In this document: piece after piece, positions 58,001 to 64,000 of the stretch
Position numbering within the stretch: position 1 is the first letter of the stretch
How the letters are laid out: each line of letters begins with the position of its first letter
Source: Diogma glabrata
Lineage: Eukaryota > Arthropoda > Insecta > Diptera > Cylindrotomidae
Assembly: GCA_963693315.1 (NCBI GenBank)
Contig: OY856187.1
Location: 385,563,461-385,627,460, forward strand
Length of the DNA: 64,000 nt
Direction: 5' to 3'
Program-made: the position numbers and the translations under genes
The notes under the pieces: model-generated
The model's input: the letters and a program-made list of their open reading frames with translations, nothing else
Told to the model about the DNA's origin: nothing
The model's database searches: none

Positions 58001-58836
58001 AAAGAACTTACGAAAGACTTAGAAAACAATATAGATGGAATGACATGTTCAATGATATAAGCAAATATATAAAGAAATGCTCCTTATGTCAAACAAACAA
58101 AATTTCGCGTATTAGCAAAATGCCAATGGCGTTAGGAAATATTTCTAAAAAACCCTTTGAAAAAATTTACATGGACATTGTGGGACCTCTTCCAACTACC
58201 TGTAATGGAAATACCTATATCTTAACTTTCGAAGACGATCTTACAAGATTTATGGATTGCTACGCAATGCCTAATCAAGAAGCAGCAACAGTGTCCAGAA
58301 TATTCTATGATGAAATAATCTCCCGCTATAGAATACCTGGATGTTTAGTAACCGATCAGGGAGCAAATTTCACTTCCGATATGTTCAAAAGAGTTTGTAA
58401 ATTTTTAGGTATTAAAAAACTCGAAACTTCTGCATATCACCCGCAGTCAAATGGTGCGTTAGAGCGTAGCCATAGACCTTTAGCAGAATACCTTAGAAGC
58501 TTCGTTGATGAGTCTAGTAATAACTGGGATCAATGGCTTAGACAAGCTGTTCATGTACGCAATAATACTCCTCATACCAGTACCAAGCTTTGCCCAATGG
58601 ACTGCCTTTTTGGTTTCACTTCGGACATACCAACAAATCTAAAGAAAACTCCATCACCCTTATACAATATGGATGATTATTTTCTAGTTTTAAAGTATAA
58701 AATACAAAAAGCTCATTTAATTGCAAGAGAAAACTTAATTAAAAGTCAAAAAATTTCTAAAAAGTATTACGACAAAAAAATTTACCCGTTAAAACTTCAT
58801 GTAGGTGACTCTGTTTTGATTCGCAATGAGACGTAA
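54928..58836 (+). CDS. pol: Errantivirus pol: protease, RT, RNase H, integrase (3' end frameshifted)
   Basis: 1302 open codons in the -1 frame to gag. Protease: VVDTGAELSIL, catalytic Asp at residue 76, and ILGRDFL. Reverse transcriptase: VVDFRKLNK, TLDLASGYHQI, MPFGLTSAPATFQR, YLDD at residues 534-537. RNase H: TTDASNEGLGAVLSQ, EKELLAIVWA. A ~190-residue acidic Asn/Glu-rich linker (about 810-1000) precedes the zinc domain (GGHQGIKRTYE, CSLCQ). Integrase catalytic triad Asp1083, Asp1143 (TDQGANF), Glu1179 (NGALERS), i.e. DD35E. The frame stops at 58834-58836 just after VLIRNE; homologous C-terminal text (KIWKGSYKV, SRVHNNRLKLF) continues in another frame to 58969, so a frameshift removes the last ~45 residues. 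It would be made as Gag-Pol. Confidence 0.92.
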   Translation: MLPKTKMGVKKYRCGKLSRHDLQPTSRSPTIASLNPGNNKTPTSINVKYSNSLTDDAVVNLPLDIIKNNVVEIVVDTGAELSILKLNNLKPNTIIDTSKTIKYKGIQGAVTETLGTTTGIFFNDSKLVCKFHIVRDDALDITADGILGRDFLWNNARIDCLNYMIEIYQTDAKPELARNESEEIILRKNSEDEISNEIGNIFPRKEINVPSYSSGLTIPFRKIKIVNFPVPPTTTGQLFCEKQEILPGVFIANSLVDVKNGEIVTAIINTQTHDANIGHFQPTLSPLEQYNIIDLINTNIDYNKKQTTLNPDVQINERKQKVINQISLDETLSHEEKLSITDICESFNDVFYLEGEKLSYTDAIQHSIPIIQNSRPINQKMYRLPESQKTEINKQVQEMLNQEIISPSCSPWNSPLLLIPKRSNTSPDEKRFRIVVDFRKLNKITINDAFPLPRIEEILDQLGNSRFFTTLDLASGYHQISVRQEDREKTTFSTALGHFEFNRMPFGLTSAPATFQRVMNYILTGLQGIECYVYLDDIVIYGKNLEDHNRKLEGVLTRLRQFNLKLQPNKCKFLRKEITYLGHLCTEDGVMPDPARTISVQKFPTPRTIRQVQSFLGLANYYRKFIQNFSRIANPINKLLQKGVKFYWDTDCDFAFQTLKQLIISPPVLTYPDFNIPFNLTTDASNEGLGAVLSQTKSDQDKPIAFISRTLNKAEKKYSTIEKELLAIVWATKTLRCYLQGRKFTVFSDHLPLKVIYPFNVKDPTSRLVRFHHKLSDFDYNIVYVPGTKNRVADCLSRIVADEPNEILTNDVPNLLPTVGQNESRPTFQMCDNKNSINSSRANSSIFCNNENKIKEKQNLNLIDDSKTNNEELHIPNEIEQHKDGIILQSHDKSNENITAAAHNFVSYYENREENETQTNKVDQNILIHNQGEQTPFEILNCLAVTRAQKKIDDDLNLEQNKVNNCIKQDGQIELNDNIDDDLDFEQNGFLDEDTGIKILTTQEDIETILKDCHDKPLGGHQGIKRTYERLRKQYRWNDMFNDISKYIKKCSLCQTNKISRISKMPMALGNISKKPFEKIYMDIVGPLPTTCNGNTYILTFEDDLTRFMDCYAMPNQEAATVSRIFYDEIISRYRIPGCLVTDQGANFTSDMFKRVCKFLGIKKLETSAYHPQSNGALERSHRPLAEYLRSFVDESSNNWDQWLRQAVHVRNNTPHTSTKLCPMDCLFGFTSDIPTNLKKTPSPLYNMDDYFLVLKYKIQKAHLIARENLIKSQKISKKYYDKKIYPLKLHVGDSVLIRNET
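54970..54976 (+). promoter_or_regulatory. Candidate -1 ribosomal frameshift site GGGAAAC
   Basis: Within the gag/pol overlap the heptamer G-GGA-AAC is correctly phased to the gag codons (GGA at 54971), fitting the X-XXY-YYZ rule for simultaneous -1 slippage. The -1 frame from there reads straight into pol (LSRHDLQPTSRS). The gag stop lies about 50 bases downstream. A stimulatory structure was not modelled. Confidence 0.7.
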
Positions 58837-58969
58837 GAATAAATTATCAAAAATATGGAAAGGCTCCTATAAGGTTACGCAAATACACAGTGATTTAAAC
58901 AGTACCATTAAGATAGGAAAACGTTACAGTAGAGTTCATAATAACAGATTAAAGTTATTTAATGAATAA
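58837..58969 (+). pseudogene. pol: Frameshifted 3' end of pol
   Basis: The +1 frame from about 58826 to the TAA at 58967 carries the conserved C-terminus of errantiviral integrase (GSYKVTQI, then HNNRLKLF). It is separated from the main pol frame by a small indel close to 58826-58838. This region binds DNA or chromatin in the family; its loss from the main product may impair integration. Confidence 0.75.
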
Positions 58970-58989
58970 TTATGTCATCAAAGGTCAAG

Positions 58990-59011
58990 ATATTTCTTTT
59001 TAGTTTTAGGT
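58990..59011 (+). promoter_or_regulatory. Splice-acceptor-like site before env
   Basis: A pyrimidine-rich run TATTTCTTTTTAGTTTTAG ends with AG at 59008-59009, three bases before the env ATG (59012). Errantiviral env proteins are translated from a spliced subgenomic mRNA, and this position suits its acceptor. Confidence 0.5.
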
Positions 59012-60955
59012 ATGTTTTCAATCACCTGGATATTAAGTATATTAGTGGTAAATGGAGAAATGGTCTCAGACTATTCCATAAAACCATTAGAGCAGCATGG
59101 AATACTATTTGAAAGTTTGGGAACTTCAATATTTTATACTCACGAATGGGAAGTATTTACGTCTATCAGCCTTTCAAATTATTCAGATGAAATAAATTTT
59201 TTAGAGTTAAGTGGAATCGAAATTGATGGTTTGTGTAAAAAATTAAATAATGCAATTTCACAATCCCGAACTACGTGTTACAGCATAGCACATGATTTAG
59301 GGACATATATTCATGAAATAAAACTACGAGAATCCGAAATATCACATTTATTCAGTTCTAGAAGGATTAAAAGAAGTTGGATAGATGCGATTGGTAGATT
59401 TTCAAAAATAGTTTTCGGAACTATGGACGATGAGGACTCTAAAGATATTTACGGTAAATTAGATGTTCTCGAAAAAGATGATAATACCACTTTCAAACTA
59501 CTGAAGGAACAAATATCAGTAGTCAAATCAAATTACAATTTACTAAAAAAACCCATAAAAGAGAATCTAAATGAAACATTGGCATTAAAGTATAAAGTAA
59601 TAGAATTAGAAAAAGTTATCAAAAATTTTGGTACAGAATCCCAAACGGCATTTGCTGAAGATAAAATAAAAATCCAAATAAACGAAATAGCGACGTTTAT
59701 TCTTTTGAAAATAATTCAAATACAAAGAGACCAGGGCATCGCCTTATCCATTATACAATCACTTCGCAATCACCAACTACATCCGTCAGTAATTAAAATT
59801 AAAGAGTTATCCCAACTAATATCAAATATTTCTCGCGATTTTAAAATAAACGAAGATTTTCTTGATGTTCACCACCTTGAACAAATAATTAGAATAGACT
59901 ATTTTGAATATCTGGATCGGATCTTAGTTAAAATAACAATTCATCTACCGGAAACGACAAACTACAATATCTACAAAATATATTTGCTACCGATTAATCT
60001 TCCAAATGATACTCATAGCTTATTAGATATTAAAAGTGACTTTATAGCTAGCACTGAGTATAAAAACGATTTTATACTTTTAACCAATTCAGATTTTAAG
60101 CAGTGCAAATCCATCATTAAAGATTTTAAATCGTCACTTAGAATTTGCCAACAAAATAGTCCAAAGATCTTAAGCTCAACAGGAAATTGCTTACTAGAGC
60201 TTTATCATAATCCGTTAAAGGAACAGTCTAGCTGTAAAACGAAGCCTTTCTATTTTAAAAATGATATTTTCGTGCAAATGACAAAAAAAAATTCCTGGTT
60301 GTACATGTTAGAACATACTCGAACACTTTTTATTAAGTGTCAAGACAAAAAACAAGAGACAGTAGACATTATTCACCAAGGAATAATATCGTTTAACACA
60401 AATTGTGAAATTCAAACGGCAAATCTATTACTTCCCGTAAAAGGAGGAAGACAAGAAATATTAGAAGTTTTTCAACCCATTTCTCACGTTGAATACCCAA
60501 AATGGACTTTTTCAAAACCTTTCGAATACTCTAAAGATAAACAGAACAGAAAAGATCTAGAAATTTCAAACAAAGATGTTTTTAACACAGAAATATCATT
60601 GAGAAACCCTGCGTTACAAAATCTAGAAAGAGATTTAAATCTCACTGAGCATGAACGAATTCTACGCCACCAAACCCATACGATAAAATTCAACGCAATT
60701 ATTACTTATTCTTCTTTCCTTGTCATACTTGCCGTAATAATATTTATAATAGTATGCAATTGTTTTTTGATTAAACGTTTAAAAAGGAAATTCCAATTAA
60801 GCCGGTTAATGCAACGTTCAAATACTAAAATTATTTATAAGCCGCAGCTAACAAGTCCAAAAGTAACAACCAAAATTGAAGTTCCAAACCAAAAACAAGA
60901 AAATACTTTTGACAATTTTGAAACGATGAGTGAAACGCCATTTAATTTGGCTTAA
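59012..60955 (+). CDS. env: F-type envelope glycoprotein, intact 647-codon ORF
   Basis: Baculovirus-F-like fusion protein of errantiviruses, a type I membrane protein. Features seen: a hydrophobic N-terminus (ITWILSILVV) fitting a signal peptide; a basic RIKR furin-type cleavage motif at residues 118-121; right after it a hydrophobic, Gly-containing segment (WIDAIGRFSKIVFG) in the position of the fusion peptide; a long helical/heptad region (about 140-230); several cysteines in the ectodomain; one transmembrane segment at about 562-585; and a ~62-residue basic cytoplasmic tail. No stop or shift. Because gag and pol of the same copy are broken, this is the only fully open gene in the provirus. 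In some insects such env genes have been retained by the host (Drosophila Iris), but nothing here proves host use. Confidence 0.9.
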   Translation: MFSITWILSILVVNGEMVSDYSIKPLEQHGILFESLGTSIFYTHEWEVFTSISLSNYSDEINFLELSGIEIDGLCKKLNNAISQSRTTCYSIAHDLGTYIHEIKLRESEISHLFSSRRIKRSWIDAIGRFSKIVFGTMDDEDSKDIYGKLDVLEKDDNTTFKLLKEQISVVKSNYNLLKKPIKENLNETLALKYKVIELEKVIKNFGTESQTAFAEDKIKIQINEIATFILLKIIQIQRDQGIALSIIQSLRNHQLHPSVIKIKELSQLISNISRDFKINEDFLDVHHLEQIIRIDYFEYLDRILVKITIHLPETTNYNIYKIYLLPINLPNDTHSLLDIKSDFIASTEYKNDFILLTNSDFKQCKSIIKDFKSSLRICQQNSPKILSSTGNCLLELYHNPLKEQSSCKTKPFYFKNDIFVQMTKKNSWLYMLEHTRTLFIKCQDKKQETVDIIHQGIISFNTNCEIQTANLLLPVKGGRQEILEVFQPISHVEYPKWTFSKPFEYSKDKQNRKDLEISNKDVFNTEISLRNPALQNLERDLNLTEHERILRHQTHTIKFNAIITYSSFLVILAVIIFIIVCNCFLIKRLKRKFQLSRLMQRSNTKIIYKPQLTSPKVTTKIEVPNQKQENTFDNFETMSETPFNLA

Positions 60956-61705
60956 AATATTTTACATTTAATAATAATGAAAACAAAAAATTAGTGCATA
61001 ATCTAGAGATAAATAGAGATAAAAAAAATAGAGATAAAAAAAAAACACAAAATATTTTATAGTTCATGCCTTTTTGAAAGTTAAACAACACTTCGGATTA
61101 CTTTAAACAAAAAACAAACAAGTTAATATTTTAAACAATAAACGATATTTTAAGAATATATTAATATTTTTTTCTAAATTCAGATAGTAAGATATAATAT
61201 TGAATATATAATTTAATTTTTTTTTACAATTTTATAGAAGTACAACAAAAAAAAAAAAAAAAGGATATGAATTTACAAAAAGTATTAGTACTTAATCTAT
61301 AATAACTTTCATTAATATCATTTTTTTTTATTAAATATTTTATGATAAATATTTTAATGTTTATTAAGATATTTAATTATTGTAATAGCTCTAAGAAATT
61401 TTTTAAAAGAACTTAAACTAAAATTGTTGTACTGAATAAATAAACATAAATTACAGTAATACAGTTCAACATTTAAATAAAACTTAAAGCAAACTTTATT
61501 GAATAAATTAGGTTATGTTAAAATATTTTTATGTTACACACAAATAAAATTAGATGTTATGATTATAGCATTCCTATTAAAAAATGATTAATGATCAATG
61601 CAATAAAAGTATATTTTAAAAAATTTAAAGATTTAAAAAAAAAAAAAAAAAAAAAAGATTTGTTAATGTTTATTTCGAACAATTGGCCATATGATACAAA
61701 TTTTT
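60956..61705 (+). other. AT-rich non-coding 3' segment of the provirus
   Basis: 750 bases between env and the polypurine tract without ORF, with A-runs (including ~22 A at 61635-61656) and a GATAAATAGAGATAAAAAAAA repeat near 61010-61040. Unusually long for the env-to-LTR gap of this group. Confidence 0.6.
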
Positions 61706-61720
61706 GTAAGGGCGGAGGGA
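61706..61720 (+). promoter_or_regulatory. Polypurine tract (plus-strand primer site)
   Basis: Purine-rich GTAAGGGCGGAGGGA lies directly against the first base of the 3' LTR, as required for priming plus-strand DNA synthesis; a single T and C interrupt it. Confidence 0.75.
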
Positions 61721-62257
61721 TGTTGTGATTGCATCATTCTTATTTCAATTTTTAATTTCCAAAACTAAAATCAACCAAACAATAATTAGAAACCAATTAT
61801 CTTTATTAATCAAATTAAAACAAATATCTTTGCGATAAAATAAAACATATTATCGTATTTCTATGAGAAAATTTTATTAAAACAATTTCTGTTTAGTTCG
61901 CGAAAATAATAAATATAATTGAATTCACTTTATAAATGAAATCTCCCTTCCACTTTTTAAAGCTAATGAAAATTGGATAATGGAAAAAGAGATCAGATTG
62001 AAATTAACAAGACAACCGCTACAACGATTAGGTTAGAATATTCTTAAAGAAATATAAAAAAATAATTATACAAATACAATAAATAATAAATATAAATAAT
62101 AAATTTAAATTAATTTAAAAGTTAATGTGTATCAGTAAAAAAAAAATAAAATAACCAAAAATTATCAAATAATTAATTATATGAAAATAAAAAAAAAATT
62201 GTGTCTGTGTTTTAATGAATGACACTTTTAGTTAAACCCTAACTCCAAAATACAACA
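61721..62257 (+). repeat. 3' LTR (537 bp)
   Basis: Same ends as the 5' LTR. Outside the ~74-bp length difference I can see only one-base differences in A-runs between the LTRs, which suggests recent insertion. Followed directly by the ATGG target duplication. Confidence 0.93.
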
Positions 62258-62309
62258 ATGGTAATGGATTGAGTCATATACCAGATTTGATGAAGGCAAA
62301 TGATTTTTT

Positions 62310-62420
62310 GATATTGACTAGCTTTGTTGTTTAATGAGAAATCTTGTTTAGATATTTGAAATTATGTGGTGGGAAAAAATTTGTTTAAGGGGAAATAGAA
62401 ACAGGCTAGCCAATGGTAAT
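62310..62420. repeat. Dispersed repeat segment shared with 24340-24440
   Basis: GATATTTGAAATTATGTGGT followed by GGGAA and TTTAAGGGGAAAT corresponds to GATATTTGAAATCATGTGGT, GGGAATC and TTTAATGGGAAAT at the other site. Fragment of an unrecognised interspersed element. Confidence 0.65.
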
Positions 62421-62449
62421 TTAGCTTTCTAAAGAAAGATGATCAAGAT

Positions 62450-63270
62450 AAACTCCGAACAAAAACTATGACGAAGTCTCAAATAATTAAATTTCATCCT
62501 TTTGGGGGATGGGAGTAGAGAATGGTGAGAAAAGGCTTTGTTGACCCACACAAGTGAGGTGCCATTTGAAAGAGCACCCAATTAGAGATACATTGGAATT
62601 TTTTTAGAATTTTTCGGAGCACAGTTTTTGAGTTTTTGTTAAAAAAATGCAACTTTCAGACCGTCCCATCCCTACGTTTCGACAGAAAAATTTGAAAAAA
62701 TTCACAAAGACAGGAAGTTCGAAAATTTTTGAACAAAAAGCATAGCGAAATCTGAAATACTTACCTTTCTGTGTATCTAGGGGATAAGGTGAGGAGGGTT
62801 AAATAAAATCTTTTTCGACCCAAATGAGTAAGGTGCCATTTGAAATAGTAACTAATATAATAAACATAGCAATTTTATTTAGTGGTACACAGTTCTTGAT
62901 TTATTGTCAAAAAAGTGCAACTTACAGACTGCCTTCCCCTTTCTCCAACGTTTCGACGCTGATTGACAGAAAAATTTGAAAAAATTAACAGAAACAGGAA
63001 GATTGGTAAGTTTTTAACGAAATTTATTGCAAAGTTTCAAATAATTATATTTCTGTTTTTTTAGGGGATAGGAGTGGGGAGGCTTGCAGGTCTTTTTTGA
63101 CCCAAATGGTCAATTTAAAACACCACATAATTTAAGAAAACTTGCAATTTTTTTTAGAATAACCGATGCAAAATTTTTGAGTTATTGTTAAGAAAAGTTT
63201 GTTTTTTAGTATGTTCCCACCCCATAAACTTCGACGTTGATTTACAGAACAAAAAATTCCAATTTGAACC
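62450..63270. repeat. ~280-bp degenerate tandem repeat, about three units
   Basis: Recurring order in each unit: GGGGAT (62505, 62780, 63064), GACCCA-AA, GTGCCATTTGAAA, AGTTTTTGAGTT, AAAAGTGCAACTT, CCACC/CCATCCC, ACGTTTCGAC, CAGAAAAATTTGAAAAAATT, ACAGGAAG. Spacings of 275 and 284 bases. The units are considerably diverged, so the array is old. Motif style is similar to satellites or to internal repeats of a non-autonomous element. Confidence 0.85.
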
Positions 63271-64000
63271 ATTTACAAGCTGGTGTAAACGAATCTTTTT
63301 ACATTTATGAAACCCTTTGCGAGCAAATTTTATTCGCACTTCTCTGACTTTTTTAGTTAATAGGAGATTTAAGATCCGGTTTCTTTTAATCTTTTTTTTT
63401 TGTGTGTTAAAAGTCCAACTCTACAAAGCTTTCGATGGAATAAGACAAATCAAACCTCTTTTAACCATTTATTTCGGATGAAGTTTGAATTTTCATTATT
63501 ATTCGATGCCAATTATTTATCGCCTTTGCACAGTCAAACAAAAAGTTTAAATTTTCAATTATTTTGTAATAAATCGTAAATGTTATGCTTGTTTGTGTAA
63601 GACATATGGCATTTTGTTGGAGTTTTGATAGTATGAATGTTGGTCTGATTATTAAATCTATGTTTCTGATAAATTTTTCATCCATGCAAGTTGTAAGAAA
63701 TTTTTTTAATATGGAGCATCCGTTATGATTCACTCCTACGTTTTACCAACAATTATTTGCACATTTAATCGTGATATTTCTTTTTATATTTAGGTATAAA
63801 TGGGGCATGTATGGCAACTAATCTACGTCAACAACTGAATCTTATTTACGTGGAATTCTGAGTAAAAATGATATATTTTCTGGATATTGTCCCCGCAAGG
63901 GATGCCAAAAGCTACATCCGATTTATGGACTACTCTAGTTTTTTTATTTGTTGAGACGGATTTTACCATTGCTTTAAGACTAACTTTTTTATAATGCTAA
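63271..64000. other. No gene recognised
   Basis: AT-rich; a 90-codon minus-strand ORF at 63461-63733 has no recognisable motif. A somewhat GC-richer patch around 63890-63960 (CCCCGCAAGGGATGCC) runs toward the window edge without interpretable content. Confidence 0.45.

Larger units (their letters stand above)
52652..62257 (+). mobile_element. Errantivirus-like Ty3/gypsy endogenous retrovirus with env, ~9.6 kb
   Basis: A complete provirus-like element: 5' LTR 52652-53262, primer site 53265-53283, leader, gag, pol, env, AT-rich 3' segment, polypurine tract, 3' LTR 61721-62257. LTRs start TGTTGTGATTG and end AATACAACA. The 4-bp ATGG flanks both sides (52648-52651 and 62258-62261), a true target-site duplication, so the element is intact at both ends. 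Env presence, the serine-tRNA-like primer site and an RT of gypsy/17.6 type place it with insect errantiviruses (Metaviridae). Breaks: one in-frame stop in gag and a frameshift at the pol 3' end. Confidence 0.95.

Overview
This is a gene-poor, strongly AT-rich stretch of eukaryotic nuclear DNA, almost certainly from an insect. The evidence is the repeat content: two BEL/Pao LTR retrotransposons, an errantivirus-type Ty3/gypsy element with an F-type env and a serine-tRNA-like primer site, a Jockey element, CR1-like and LOA/I-group non-LTR elements, foldback MITEs, and a dispersed repeat starting ACCGACTTCAAAAAA of the sort common in insects. The order cannot be fixed from the sequence. I see no bacterial signature, no CRISPR array, no rRNA and no convincing tRNA gene.

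Layout: 1-2.4 kb holds a decayed intronless gene for a FEN/PIN-like nuclease with a C-terminal Cys-rich CXC domain, followed by a 141-bp tandem repeat. 8.0-13.5 kb is a degraded BEL element that keeps an env remnant joined in frame to a truncated integrase. 13.6-18.5 kb is an LOA/I-type non-LTR element ending in an ATCT repeat and abutting another BEL LTR-like copy. 20.3-23.5 kb (minus) is an old CR1-like element. 26.4-27.6 kb holds gypsy pol debris. 28.8-29.4 kb has two tandem palindromic MITEs. 30.5-35.2 kb is a second BEL element whose pol stays in one frame apart from four stops and one frameshift. 35.3-46.2 kb is bounded by ~0.5-kb inverted repeats starting CACTAGTTTACAA and flanked on both sides by TAA, suggesting one large CACTA-like element. 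It has been invaded by a CR1-like element (36.3-39.2), a truncated non-LTR 3' end (39.4-39.7) and a nearly intact Jockey element (41.1-44.9).

48.1-50.2 kb is the only region that resembles host-gene architecture: a TATA/initiator-like cluster, then unique sequence and a 183-bp tandem repeat, ending in an ATG directly before a strong splice-donor match. This is a hypothesis only.

52,652-62,257 is the best-preserved element, an endogenous errantivirus-like provirus. It has both LTRs, a 4-bp ATGG target duplication, PBS, leader, gag (one in-frame stop), a GGGAAAC slippery heptamer in the gag/pol overlap, a 1302-codon pol with DTG protease, YLDD reverse transcriptase and DD35E integrase (3' end frameshifted), an open 647-codon F-type env preceded by a splice-acceptor-like site, and a polypurine tract. 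The LTRs look nearly identical apart from indels, so the insertion seems young although gag and pol are broken. The last 1.7 kb carries ~280-bp degenerate tandem repeats.

All calls come from reading the sequence and ORF translations by eye. Element boundaries without target duplications or matching termini are approximate.
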